From NCBI GenBank assembly GCA_014526335.1, contig JACTAT010000037.1, positions 2,189,777 through 2,253,776 on the forward strand: a stretch of 64,000 nt of DNA. The letters are read 5' to 3'. The notes below the pieces were generated by a model. The model made no database searches. It saw only the letters and a program-made list of their open reading frames with translations, and had not been told where the DNA came from. The DNA is from Chrysaora quinquecirrha. Lineage: Eukaryota > Cnidaria > Scyphozoa > Semaeostomeae > Pelagiidae. How positions within the stretch are numbered: the stretch's first letter is position 1; each line of letters opens with the position of its first letter. Positions 1-11,235 of this stretch are shown in pieces. The translations under genes and the position numbers were made by a program.

Positions 1-108
1 GATTAATATCTTTTTCTGATTGATTCATTTTGACAATTGATTGATTGACATTTGAATTATTTTTTCTTGTATATATTGCCCTCAAATTTAGTTGAGTTCA
101 TTGCAAAA

Positions 109-983
109 ATGGAAGAGATATGTGATTTTGAAACTACAATCGCAAATGATTTGATTCTCGCTAATATTTTAAATAAGTTAGATATAAAAGATGTGTTAAA
201 TTTGATGCAAAGTAATAAGAATGTGAACAAACAAGTTGAAAGGAATATATTTTTTGGAGGAGCAAATGCAAAGCGCACTTAGGTATTGAATGCAGAGGAA
301 ATTTTGATAATTACTTTGAACTTTACTCTACATTATGGAAATGAAACGAGTCATATTCAAGATGTTTTCAACGTAAAGGACTGGATACTATACCTGATTG
401 GGTACACATATATATCATACTAATGAAAGGAAGGTTGTTTACAATAAATGAAGCAATTGAATTTTGTAATTCTCAAACAACTTGTAAAGATGGAATATCT
501 AAGCTCCAAATTGCAGAACAGGCACATTTTAAGTTAAATAAAACTGCCAGAGAAGACTTTATAGAAATATTCAAGATCACCCAAAAAATGTTAAAATCAA
601 GTTTGGTGATGAAAGCTTTTTCTACGAAAACGAAAGAAGGGCGATGCAATTATTGCTCTGAGGTAGCAAGAGAGATTCTATTGAGTAGATATAAAGAGGA
701 AAAGATTTTACAACGAGAATTGTTCACATTTAATAATAAATCAAAAAATGAAATACAATTAGAACATTTAGATAAACAAGAAAATGTAACAGAATTTATT
801 AAATACGAAAGGGATGGTGGAACTAATACTTACATGAAAGCCAGTTTAATGCAACCATTTGAGAACAAAGAAAGACTAAGTGAAGAAGAAATTTTTAATA
901 AAGTTCTATTTTCAATTATTTGGTTTGACATAGACTTTTTAATGGTAGAGAATTATGATCCTGATTCGTTGTTTGGTCAGTAG
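109..983 (+). pseudogene. Broken F-box-like gene
   Basis: The coding signal starts at the ATG at 109. The first 45 residues look like an F-box helix-loop region (acidic start, DLILANILNKLDIKDVLNL), and after a frame change near 240 the pattern FWRSKCKAHLGIE fits the end of an F-box-like motif. The second frame has an in-frame TGA near 342 and then runs open to 983, including a 186-residue stretch with no recognised domain. F-box proteins recruit substrates to SCF ubiquitin ligases; this role is inferred from a weak motif only. The frameshift and stop make it a pseudogene or a decayed viral-type accessory gene. It is AT-rich like the Polinton-like region at the far end of the window, but no direct link to that element is visible. 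Confidence 0.4.
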
Positions 984-1619
984 TTGAAGTTTTTGTCAAC
1001 AAGAAAGAAAGAAAGGAATATATAGATATATATAATCACTTTCAAGTCGTATAATGCCAATCATACTATTGAATTATTTAAAAAAGAAGGAGTCATATTG
1101 TTTGTTGTTATATTGGTATACACCTCATGTTATTTTTTCTCAATTATTGTCCTTGTTCTTCTAGCTTAATCCACGATCTTCGTATTAAGATTTTTCATAG
1201 TATTGATAAGTCTTCTTTTTCGTCTCGACAAATTTCATTTTCCGCTTTCTTCCCCTTCTTCCATATTCAATATTCCATCTTCTTCTTCATCTGTCATTTT
1301 TGACGATTCAAAACATTCACGAAGCAAAAAAATCCCAAATGTAAAAAAAGCAACACATCAACCAAATAGTAACAATAATGAATATATAAATTTGTTCTAA
1401 GATGTTACTTTCTTGTTTTTCTTTGATGATAATTTCTGCAGCTCCATCAGAAGTCATTTTTACAATTAATATTTTGTTTATAGGTGACGGGTTTAAAAAT
1501 ACTTTTTCAAACAATAGAAATGTCAATCAATCAATCAATGTTTTAATAAACATGTCAATCACTCATTATGTAACATATAAATATGAGTGTAAAGATAAAA
1601 AGTTTTATAAATTTATATT
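984..1619. other. AT-rich interval without a recognised gene
   Basis: Only short open frames occur here. A minus-strand frame at 1526-1317 ends in a possible membrane segment, but nothing else supports it. A short TGATTGATTGACATTT block at 36-52 recurs inverted at 1518-1534. It is a simple TTGA-type repeat, so it is weak evidence for an element boundary. Confidence 0.4.
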
Positions 1620-1863
1620 TGTTAAAGAAATACGAAGAATAAACGAACATTAAACTTGGACTGCTGTCCAAGTGTTGAAGTTTTTGTCATTATAACTAAT
1701 TAACTTTTGTTCACTGCTCGTATGATTATCTCCTGACTTTGGCGTGCTTTTAGTTCTTGTTCGTTCGCTTTGTTTTAAATTGCTTGGACGTTGTATTATG
1801 GTTATTACAGTTTATCTTATTATTCAATACTTGAAGTGTCTAGTATTTGCTGCTGAGTTTTCA
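1620..1863 (+). repeat. Copia 5' LTR
   Basis: It begins TGTTAAAG and ends TTTTCA just before the primer site. It aligns along its length with 5902-6144 and 8729-8971, with scattered substitutions. The divergence from the other two LTRs is clearly greater than theirs from each other, which agrees with the later tandem duplication. Confidence 0.85.
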
Positions 1864-1865
1864 AT

Positions 1866-1880
1866 AGGTTATGGGCCCAG
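1866..1880 (+). promoter_or_regulatory. Copia primer-binding site
   Basis: The motif GGTTATGGGCCCAG lies directly after the LTR. It matches the internal initiator-Met-tRNA type of primer site used by animal Copia elements. The same motif follows the LTRs at 6144 and 8971. Confidence 0.6.
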
Positions 1881-1948
1881 ACACCCAGACACACAGTAAG
1901 TTTGAATAAAGTTTGTTTATAGAGTTTTGATTTCTTGTTGTCTAACTA

Positions 1949-2722
1949 TGGCCACTCAGAGGACTGATGATCTTGTGCCTGTTGATAAATTTGATGGCAA
2001 AAACTTTCTTCTGTGGAAGTTTAAAATGCAAATGGTTTTGGAGGACAAAGATTATGGGGAATCCTGAGTGGAGAAGAGGGTGAACCTTCGGGACAAGGAG
2101 TCACTGAAGCTTCACAAGAGCGGTTTTGTAAATGTTCTCGAAAAGCTTTGGCTACTATTTGCTTATCGTTATGCGACAGTCAGTTATTGTTGGTACGCTC
2201 GGCGAATACAGTAAGAGACGCATGGTTAAAACTAGAAGGACACTACGAAACAAATCTTTGGCAAATAAACTATTTTTACGTAAACGATATTTGACAACAA
2301 TGATGTTGGACAGTGATGCCATGATCGATCACATAAATAAATTGAGAAGTTTTGCTGAGCAGTTGGACTTTGTGGGAGCTCCAGTCTCGCAAGAAGATCA
2401 AGTTGCGACTTTATTTTGTAGACTTCTGGATTCATATGGAAATCTTATTGTGGCATTAGAATCGTGTGCTAATGATCTTAGTCTGGAATTTATTGTTGCC
2501 AGATTGCTTCATGAAGAGAAAAACCGCTCTAAAACTCTGGTTATTCTTGGTGATGCGATGGAAAAAGCACTAGTTGCGAGCAAGGCCACTCCCAGTACTC
2601 AAGGACAAAAGCCAATAAGAGAGGTAAATGCTTTAATTGTGGAATTAAAGGACATTGGGCCAAGGACTGCAAACAAACCAAGAAGAAAAAGGAACAGCGC
2701 ACAGAGCAAGCTCACATTGTGA
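1949..2722 (+). pseudogene. Copia gag (nucleocapsid), broken
   Basis: The gag start at 1949 reads MATQRTDDLVPVDKFDGKNF, the usual Copia opening in which a short leader is followed by the FDGxNFxxWK motif. A stop near 2065 and a frame change separate it from the second part, open from about 2132 to 2722. That part contains a CCHC zinc knuckle (KCFNCGIKGHWAKDC) near 2620-2670, which normally binds the genomic RNA in the particle. The lesions make it non-functional. Confidence 0.8.
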
Positions 2723-2769
2723 CAACAGATTTGCAGTCATTGTTCTAGACAGCACCAAATTCGAATGAA

Positions 2770-4106
2770 AAGATAATTTAATTTGGTATATCGACTCAGG
2801 TGCATCACATCATATGTCATGCAGAAATGATTGGATGCAGAACTACACCGATTTTCCTTTTTCTGAAAAAATTCGTCTTGGAGACAATAGAACTGTGGAA
2901 GCACATGGAAAAGGCACTGTGTGGTTGAAAGTTAAATCTGTAGATGGATACAAACCAGCAGAACTGTCAGATGTGCTCTATGTTCCTAGTCTGGCAAAGA
3001 ATTTGTTCTCTGTCAGTGCAGTTACCAAAAGGGACTTTCTATGGTTTTTGATCATGACAAATGTACTATTTTAGATAGTAATGGAACTATCATGGGTTCT
3101 GGTAATACTGATGGCAAGTTATTTATGCTTGACTCTTCATTAATGAAAGGTTCATTGCATGAAGCTCATAGTGCTATTGATGAGAACTCTCTGCAAGTTT
3201 GGCATGAGAGATTTGGGCACTTAGGAATAAATAACTTGAAGCTGTTAAGCAACCAGAAGCTAGTTTATGGCTTGGAACTTAATCCTTCAGAAGAAATTAT
3301 GTTTCGTGAAGGTTGTGTTAAGGGCAAGCAGACAAGAAGTTCATATCCGAAGAATGAAGCTACTCGAGCAACAGAGCTGCTAGAAATCGTACACAGTGAC
3401 GTCTGTGGGCCTTGAGAAGTTTAAAGAATTCGACCAGGTTCTTGAGAAGTTTAAAATATTCGAGGCAATGGCTACTAATGTTTCTAGAAAGTGCATTAGA
3501 GTACTTCAATCTGATAGTGAAGGAGATTACTTTTCCAAAGATTTTAACCATTTTCTGTCCAGCAAAGGTATTAGAAGGCAGCTGACTGTTCCAAGAACAC
3601 AGGAACAAAATGGAGTGGCAGAAAGAATGAACAGAACGATTCAACAAACAGCCAGATTAATGTTACATGCAGCTGGTTTACCAGATAGTTTCTGGGCAGA
3701 GGCGGTATTAACGGCAGTCATCCTGAGGAATAGAAGTCCAACTATTGCTGTGAAAGGAATGACTCCCTATGAAAGCTTTATTGGAAGAAAGCCTGATGTT
3801 TCCAATCTGAGAGTTTTTGGCTGTGACGCTTATATGCATGTACCGCGAGAAACAAGAAAGAAATGGGATGCTAAATCTGTCAAGTGCATCTTCATTGGAT
3901 ATAGTCTGATTCGTAAGGGTTATAAACTGTGGAACACACAAACGAAGAGGTTCCATGAAACACAAGATGTTGTGTTTGTCGAAAATGAATTTGGAAATCA
4001 TGTTTGGAGGTCTGAAGTTAAGAAGATTGATTCGTCATTTTCAACTGAAGATTTGAAAGCTGTTGAAATTGTCTTGGATGATGAAGCTGACGCAGATGAG
4101 GATTAA
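2770..4106 (+). pseudogene. Copia protease and integrase, with internal deletion
   Basis: The protease site is visible as WYIDSGASHHM (the active D-S-G) near 2780. The GAG-pre-integrase zinc region (WHERFGHLG) follows near 3200, and then the first catalytic Asp of integrase (HSDVCGP) near 3400. Directly after this the frame jumps, and a short duplicated block (LEKFKxFxxV and LEKFKIFEA) replaces the normal stretch between the first and second catalytic Asp. The second Asp (LQSDSEGDYF) and the Glu (QNGVAERMNRT) are present. About 50 residues of the DDE core are therefore missing, and integrase cannot fold normally. Confidence 0.85.
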
Positions 4107-5834
4107 GTTTTTGTAGACAATCCTGGGAATGATGTAGATCCAGACGAAGAAAACATTCAAGATGTTGAATTATCTCGAAGATCAACTCGGTTGAGAAAAG
4201 AACCAGATAGAGGATCTGCCATTACTGGATAGGGCTGGAATGATGAACATTCTTTAAATGCTGAATTAAAAGAAATTTCAGAAGAGCCTAGAACCATTGA
4301 AGAGGCATTGAACTCTCCTGCAAAAAGGGAACGGCAAAAAGCTCTAGATAGCGAATATTCTTCTTTAATGAAAAACAATGGTTGGTTTCTTGTCGATTTA
4401 CCTAAAGATCGCAGTGCAGTTGGATGCCGTTGGGTATCTAAAGTGAAGTATAATGCAGATGGATCAATAGAAAGGCATTAAGCTAGGCTTGTGTTAAAGG
4501 GATATACACAGGAGGAAGGTATTGATTATGAAGAAACCTACTCACCTGTTGCAAGCTACACATCGATTCCCACAGTACTAGCTATTGCAAACTATTTGGA
4601 TTTAGAACTTCATGAGATGGATGTTCAAACAGCATTCCTTAATGGTGAATTACAAGAAGAAATGTACATGGTTCAACCAGATGGATTTGTTGAACAAGGT
4701 AAAGAAGACTTAGAATGCAATCTAAATAAGAGTTTGTATGGACTCAAGCAGTCATCGAGATGCTGGTTTCAAACAATGGAAAGTTTTCTCAAAGAATCAG
4801 ATTATGAAAAATTTAAGTCAGATTCATGCTTATATGTTAAGCGAGCGGGAGACAATATGGTTATAATTGCGTTATATGTTGATGATATTTTGATTGCTTC
4901 AAACAACAAAAGGATGTTACGCAAGGAGAAAGAAGCGTTGAAGGAAAGATTCAACATGAAAGATATGGGTGAAGCCCACTGTTGCCTTGGTATTCAGATT
5001 CAAAGAGATAGAGGTAACAAGAAAATGTTACTTCACAAAACGAGATATCTGACTAACCTTTTGGAAAAATAAAACATGGATAATTGCAACGAAATATCGA
5101 CACCACAAGAGCTTGGCTCAAGGTTAACTGTAAATGAGGGCGATTGTGTCAATAAACAGAGATATCAAGCATTGATTGGTAGTCTAACTTATGCAGTAAC
5201 TGGCACAAGACCTGACATCGCACAAGCTCTGGGATCAGTTAATCAATTTGCGTCAAACACTGGTAGTGAAAACTGGAAGAGTGCTAAACGTATTCTTCAT
5301 TATATCAAGTGTACGCTCAACTGGGAAATATTGTTGGATGGAACTAAAGAAAAAGAAATTCGACTTAGTGGATTTGTAGATGCTGACTGAGGAAGTGATC
5401 CAAATGGACGTAAGTCATGTTCTGGATATATCTTTACTTTATGCGGGGGAATAATCAGCTGGTTAAGTAAAAAGCAAGCCACAGTGGCACTGTCTTCAAC
5501 TGAAGTGGAATATATTGCTGCCAGTATTGCAACACAAGAAGCAGTTTGGTTAAGAGCTTTGTCAGCTGACTTGAAGTAAATTCAAGATACACCTACAGTA
5601 ATAGAAGAAGACAATCAAGGTGTGATTGCTATGTCGAGAAATCCAAGATTTCATGGAAGAACCAAACAAGTGGATATCACATGTCATTTTATTAGAGACA
5701 AAGTAGAGAGCAAAGAGATTCTTCTAAAGTATTGTCCAACGAATAACATGGTAGCTGATGTTCTAACGAAAGCTTTGACGAAGAATTCATTTGAAAGATT
5801 TCGTTCAATGCTGTGCATGTCTAATAGAGTTTAA
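4107..5834 (+). pseudogene. Copia reverse transcriptase and RNase H, broken
   Basis: Reverse transcriptase motifs are in order: DVQTAFLNGELQEEMYM (first catalytic Asp) near 4620, the YGLKQS motif near 4740, and YVDDILIAS (catalytic YVDD) near 4880. RNase H follows, with DADxGSD and SSTEVEY in a frame broken by a stop at 5388, and the C-terminal IEEDNQGVIAMSRNPRFHGRTK ending at 5834. Stops at about 4230, 4480 and 5070 interrupt the frame. The active-site residues themselves are intact, so the copy decayed after insertion. Confidence 0.88.
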
Positions 5835-5901
5835 TCAGAGACTCGTTGACAAAGACTGATATGCTTTGATCTTAATGTTAAGTTTAATTTTCGAGTGGGA
5901 G

Positions 5902-6144
5902 TTTTAAAGAAATACGAAAAATAAACGAACATAAAACTTGGACTGCTGTCAAAGTGTTGACGTTTTTGTCATTATAACTAATTAACTTCTATTCGCTACT
6001 TGTATGATTATCTCGGACTTTGGTGTGCTTTTAGTTGTTGTTCGTTCGCTGTGTTTTAAATCGCTTGGACGTTTTATTATCGTTATTACAGTTTATCTTA
6101 TTATTCAATACTTGAAGTGTCTAGTATTTGCTGCTGAGTTTTCA
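5902..6144 (+). repeat. Copia LTR (3' LTR of the element, in tandem copy 1)
   Basis: It starts TTTTAAAG where the 5' LTR has TGTTAAAG, so the terminal TG is mutated. It is followed at once by the primer site and then by a gag start (ATG at 6230), so it is shared with a second internal region that is truncated after about 25 bp of gag. Confidence 0.85.
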
Positions 6145-6248
6145 ATAGGTTATGGGCCCAGACACCCAGACACACAGTAAGTTTGAATAAAGTTTGTTTA
6201 TAGAGTTTTGATTTCTTGTTGCCTAACTATGGCGCATCAGAGGACTGA

Positions 6249-6464
6249 CGATGTCTTCCGGTTGTGGCTGTAGGAATGTGGGAAATGTTGGTGCATCTTC
6301 TGGCATCTGGAGCAGAAGATGTGGAAAACGACAAACCATCGGTAACATGCACACTCTTTGTAGAGTAAGGGATTTTTGTGTCGAGAGATGCCTGGTATCC
6401 GGCAAGTATGCAGATTTCAGTGTGCTGACATGTATGCAGAATTTGACATTAGTACTGTTGGAAG
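6249..6464 (+). repeat. Captured U1-5S intergenic spacer fragment, copy 1
   Basis: This piece matches the spacer between the 5S and U1 genes at 49629-49844 and 31321-31522, with about one difference every ten bases. It stops at GGAAGGGGA, the very 3' end of U1 on the minus strand. It is joined directly to a Copia gag start, so it arose by recombination or template switching between a Copia copy and the snRNA array. No coding function is seen; short open frames through it are incidental. Confidence 0.75.
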
Positions 6465-7563
6465 GGGACATGTACATGTCATTAGCTACGAAAGGGCATA
6501 GACATGTAAACAATGAATGTGGTACATTGAATACGTGCTTGGTACATTACGTTCTTACCTGTTATACCACTGACAGGTTCATCTGGCGTCTCCAATGTGA
6601 TGTCCAGATCTACTCCTAAAACATAAAATGAATCACTGCAATACACACATCTGGAAAAATATCTGCCCACACACGGACACATGTTCCATTCCATTGTAAT
6701 AATGAAACTCTTCAGATTGTTGGTAAACTTTGTGAATGCTATTATCCGTCTCTTGATTACACATTTTTTTTAAAATGGAACACCTTTATAAGGAACTTGA
6801 GGCTGAAAATTCCCAATAAATTAAGGAACTATAAGAAACTGTTGAGGCTCGGATGAAAAACTAAGAAACTTTTTTTCAAAGAACAAGATGGTTTGTACGA
6901 GAAAGGAACAGAAGTAAAATATATTTCCCATCGTTCTTCTCAAAAAGGCTCCATTTATACTTAACTTAGAATATTAGTTTATAGAATAATAGTTTATAAG
7001 AAAAGTTTATATGAATTTGCTGTAAAAATTAGTATTTATACATATCCCATGACAAAGAACAGTACAAGGAACTTTCAGCCTCATTTTGTTGAAAAATTAA
7101 GGAACTCCAGCCTCAACTCAAACCAAAGGTTTCTTATAAAAAATAAAGTGTATGGTATTGAATGTGTAGGTGAAGTACATAATCGTATTATTTACTGAAA
7201 ACACTTACGAGGTGTGAACAAACTTCTCTTGACTTTTTCTTCTAGTGATAAGGAAATACAGTAATGTTATACAAGTACATACAGTGATTACAATTTTACC
7301 TGATTTCTTTCCTTTTATGGCAACACTCTCTCTATGTTGGGAAGTGCCCTCATTTCAAACGATTATACGTTCCACCATTTTTTCCTGTAATTTTTCCTTT
7401 GTACATGGTTAAAGTGATTTCGCATCATTTTGTCCCTTTTGTTACTCTTGATACATTGAATGTAATTTGATAAATGTATGTCACGATGTGAAGCCTGATT
7501 TGCATTTTTAGTACAACGTAAAGGTGATATTTAAAAAGGTTTTCAACAGGCTATCTTTAAAAG
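6465..7563 (+). other. Non-coding AT-rich sequence inside tandem copy 1
   Basis: No gene, RNA or terminal repeat is recognised. It recurs at 9292-10389. Two partial echoes of AAGGAACTTGAGGCTGA and AAGGAACTTTCAGCCTCA around 6791 and 7076 form a loose inverted repeat, perhaps an old element end. Confidence 0.4.
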
Positions 7564-7877
7564 ATGGAATGTGGAATGTTGGAATGCTGGAATGTTGGAA
7601 TGCCGGTATGTTGGAATGCTGGAATGTTGGAATGTTGGAATGCTGGAATGTTGGAATGCTGGAATGTTTGAATGTTGGAATGTTTGAATTCTGGAATGTT
7701 GGAATGCTGGAATGTTGGAATGTTGGAATGATGGAATGTTGGAATGCTAAAATGTTGGAATGCTGGAATGTTGGAATGCTGGAATGTTGGAATGTTGGAA
7801 TGCTAGAATGCTGGAATGTTGGAATTCTGGAATGTTGGAATGCTGGAATGTTGGAATGCTGGAATGTTGGAATGTTG
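7564..7877 (+). repeat. GGAATGNT minisatellite, copy 1
   Basis: About 39 repeats of an 8-bp unit alternate GGAATGTT and GGAATGCT with a few variants such as GGAATTCT. The repeat is open in the forward frames and reads MLECWNVG over and over, which explains the long translated frame there. Nothing suggests it is a real protein. Confidence 0.95.
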
Positions 7878-8409
7878 CGAAAGTGGAATACCTATTTATA
7901 GTACTGTTACATAGTCATAGAGGCAGTTTTGTTGCCATTTCATGTTGACAATTAAATGTGAAAAAAAAACAACAAATAAATGCAGACATATTTCCACCTC
8001 AAGCGTGATTTGTAGAAAAAACTAACAAAACAAAACTAACAATCTTCAGCAATCAAAGAAATTGAAATCAAAAACAGCCTGTCTTTGAAGGGTTTACTTC
8101 AAATAATTAAAACAGCATACAATATAATTCTTCGATTTGCAAACTGATGACTTAAAATTCTATTAAGAACTGTCTTTCAAAAAATCCGAGATCAAATTGC
8201 GTTGTAATAATGTGAAAGATTTTATAGTTTGTTGAAATCCAGGGTTGAACATAATCCCTCCCCTTGAAAATACGATGCAAGCTCTATGTTCTTATGTCAT
8301 TAGCATTTTATTTCTCAAAGCGAACAAACAAGGAATTTTGCTTACCAAATTCTTGAGTATTTCTCGCTTAGAAATCACTGCCACATTTAAACATGATTTC
8401 AATGAAGTT

Positions 8410-8661
8410 CAAGATACACCTACAGTAATAGAAGAAGACAATCAAGGTGTGATTGCTATGTCGAGAAATCCAAGATTTCATGGAAGAACCAAACAAGTGG
8501 ATATCACATGTCATTTTATTAGAGACAAAGTAGAGAGCAAAGAGATTCTACTAAAGTATTGTCCAACGAATAACATGGTAGCTGATGTTCTAACGAAAGC
8601 TTTGACGAAGAATTCATTTGAAAGATTTCGTTCAATGCTGTGCATGTCTAAAAGAGTTTAA
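8410..8661 (+). pseudogene. Copia RNase H C-terminal fragment, duplicated
   Basis: The 83 C-terminal codons of Copia RNase H are repeated here, fused in frame to non-Copia sequence starting at 8245. It matches 5584-5834 except for a few bases. It is a by-product of the tandem duplication and has no independent promoter or catalytic core. Confidence 0.85.
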
Positions 8662-8728
8662 TCAGAGACTCGTTGACAAAGACTGATATGCTTTGATCTT
8701 AATGTTAAGTTTAATTTTCGAGTGGGAG

Positions 8729-8971
8729 TTTTAAAGAAATACGAAAAATAAACGAAGATAAAACTTGGACTGCTGTCAAAGTGTTGACGTTTTTGTCATT
8801 ATAACTAATTAACTTCTATTCGCTACTTGTATGATTATCTCGGACTTTGGTGTGCTTTTAGTTGTTGCTCGTTCGCTGTGTTTTAAATCGCTTGGACGTT
8901 TTATTATCGTTATTACAGTTTATCTTATTATTCAATACTTGAAGTGTCTAGTATTTGCTGCTGAGTTTTCA
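8729..8971 (+). repeat. Copia LTR in tandem copy 2
   Basis: It is almost identical to 5902-6144 and is followed by the same primer site and truncated gag start (ATG at 9057). Confidence 0.85.
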
Positions 8972-9075
8972 ATAGGTTATGGGCCCAGACACCCAGACAC
9001 ACAGTAAGTTTGAATAAAGTTTGTTTATAGAGTTTTGATTTCTTGTTGCCTAACTATGGCGCATCAGAGGACTGA

Positions 9076-9291
9076 CGATGTCTTCCGGTTGTGGCTGTAG
9101 GAATGTGGGAAATGTTGGTGCATCTTCTGGCATCTGGAGCAGAAGATGTGGAAAACGGCAAACCATCGGTAACATGCACACTCTTTGTAGAGTAAGGGAA
9201 TTTTTGTGTCGAGAGATGCCTGGTATCCGGCAAGTATGCAGATTTCAGTGTGCTGACATGTATGCAGAATTTGACATTAGTACTGTTGGAA
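9076..9291 (+). repeat. Captured U1-5S intergenic spacer fragment, copy 2
   Basis: This is the tandem-duplicate copy of 6249-6464, with only a few base differences. Confidence 0.75.
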
Positions 9292-10389
9292 GGGGACATG
9301 TACATGTCATTAGCTACGAAAGGGCATAGACATGTAAACAATGAATGTGGTACATTGAATACGTGCTTGGTACATTACGTTCTTACCTGTTATACCACTG
9401 ACAGGTTCATCTGGCGTCTCCAATGTGATGTCCAGATCTATTCCTAAAACATAAAATGAATCACTGCAATACACACATCTGGAAAAATATCTGCCCACAC
9501 ACGGACACATGTTCCATTCCATTGTAATAATGAAACTCTTCAGATTGTTGGTAAACTTTGTGAATGCTATTATCCGTCTCTTGATTACACATTTTTTTTA
9601 AAATGGAACACCTTTATAAGGAACTTGAGGCTGAAAATTCCCAATAAATTAAGGAACTATAAGAAACTGTTGAGGCTCGGATGAAAAACTAAGAAACTTT
9701 TTTTCAAAGAACAAGATGGTTTGTACGAGAAAGGAACAGAAGTAAAATATATTTCCCATCGTTCTTCTCAAAAGGCTCCATTTATACTTAACTTAGAATA
9801 TTAGTTTATAGAATAATAGTTTATAAGAAAAGTTTATATGAATTTGCTGTAAAAATTAGTATTTATACATATCCCATGACAAAGAACAGTATAAGGAACT
9901 TTCAGCCTCATTTTGTTGAAAAATTAAGGAACTCCAGCCTCAACTCAAACCAAAGGTTTCTTATAAAAATAAAGTGTATGGTATTGAACGTGTAGGTGAA
10001 GTACATAATCGTATTATTTACTGAAAACACTTACGAGGTGTGAACAAACTTCTCTTGACTTTTTCTTCTAGTGATAAGGAAATACAGTAATGTTATACAA
10101 GTACATACAGTGATTACAATTTTACCTGATTTCTTTCCTTTTATGGCAACACTCTCTCTATGTTGGGAAGTGCCCTCATTTCAAACGATTATACGTTCCA
10201 CCATTTTTTCCTGTAATTTTTCCTTTGTACATGGTTAAAGTGATTTCGCATCATTTTGTCCCTTTTGTTACTCTTGATACATTGAATGTAATTTGATAAA
10301 TGTATGTCACGATGTGAAGCCTGATTTGCATTTTTAGTACAACGTAAAGGTGATATTTAAAAAGGTTTTCAACAGGCTATCTTTAAAAG

Positions 10390-10703
10390 ATGGAATGTGG
10401 AATGTTGGAATGCTGGAATGTTGGAATGCCGGTATGTTGGAATGCTGGAATGTTGGAATGTTGGAATGTTGGAATGCTGGAATGTTGGAATGCTGGAATG
10501 TTTGAATGTTGGAATGTTTGAATTCTGGAATGTTGGAATGCTGGAATGTTGGAATGTTGGAATGATGGAATGTTGGAATGCTAAAATGTTGGAATGCTGG
10601 AATGTTGGAATGCTGGAATGTTGGAATGCTGGAATGTTGGAATGTTGGAATTCTGGAATGTTGGAATGCTGGAATGTTGGAATGCTGGAATGTTGGAATG
10701 TTG
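10390..10703 (+). repeat. GGAATGNT minisatellite, copy 2
   Basis: This is the same 8-bp repeat as at 7564-7877, within the second tandem copy. The two arrays differ by small blocks of repeats (an extra GGAATGTT early, and a missing GGAATGCTAGAATGCT-type block later), as expected from replication slippage after the duplication. Confidence 0.95.
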
Positions 10704-11235
10704 CGAAAGTGGAATACCTATTTATAGTACTGTTACATAGTCATAGAGGCAGTTTTGTTGCCATTTCATGTTGACAATTAAATGTGAAAAAAAAACAACA
10801 AATAAATGCAGACATATTTCCACCTCAAGCGTGATTTGTAGAAAAAACTAACAAAACAAAACTAACAATCTTCAGCAATCAAAGAAATTGAAATCAAAAA
10901 CAGCCTGTCTTTGAAGGGTTTACTTCAAATAATTAAAACAGCATACAATATAATTCTTCGATTTGCAAACTGATGACTTAAAATTCTATTAAGAACTGTC
11001 TTTCAAAAAATCCGAGATCAAATTGCGTTGTAATAATGTGAAAGATTTTATAGTTTGTTGAAATCCAGGGTTGAACATAATCCCTCCCCTTGAAAATACG
11101 ATGCAAGCTCTATTTTCTTATGTCATTAGCATTTTATTTCTCAAAGCGAACAAACAAGGAATTTTGCTTACCAAATTCTTGAGTATTTCTCGCTTAGAAA
11201 TCACTGCCACATTTAAACATGATTTCAATGAAGTT

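Larger units (their letters stand above)
1620..6144 (+). mobile_element. Ty1/Copia LTR retrotransposon, inactive
   Basis: Two related 243-244 bp LTRs (1620-1863 and 5902-6144) enclose gag, protease, integrase, reverse transcriptase and RNase H in the Copia order. A tRNA-derived primer site follows the 5' LTR, and a purine-rich tract with GAGTGGGAG precedes the 3' LTR. The coding region is interrupted by stops, frameshifts and a deletion inside integrase, so the copy cannot be autonomous. The 3' LTR is not followed by host DNA. It is followed by another primer site and a gag start, which shows that it was also the 5' LTR of a second, truncated copy. No target-site duplication can be checked because of this arrangement. 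Confidence 0.9.
5583..8409 (+). repeat. Tandem duplication, copy 1 (2827 bp)
   Basis: This block and 8410-11235 are nearly identical direct repeats lying end to end. Each starts inside the Copia RNase H (AAGATACACCTACAGTA) and runs through the LTR, primer site, gag start, U1-5S spacer fragment, 7-kb-region sequence and GGAATGNT minisatellite to AATGAAGTT. The junction shares TTCAAG, which is compatible with a short-homology or unequal-exchange event. The few differences are single substitutions, one-base indels and minisatellite length. Confidence 0.9.
8410..11235 (+). repeat. Tandem duplication, copy 2 (2826 bp)
   Basis: This is the second copy of the block at 5583-8409. It ends at AATGAAGTT, after which the sequence (AGAAACCCCC) is unique and presumably marks the original right flank. 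It carries its own RNase H fragment, LTR, spacer fragment and minisatellite. Confidence 0.9.

Noticed and set aside
36..1534. Inverted TTGATTGATTGACATTT copies as element ends
   Set aside because: The motif is a short TGAT-type simple repeat, and no target duplication or longer inverted repeat supports a boundary.
7524..7948. Long MLECWNVG-repeat open frames in the minisatellite
   Set aside because: They follow from an 8-bp repeat with no stop in forward frames; no start context, homology or unbiased composition supports a protein.
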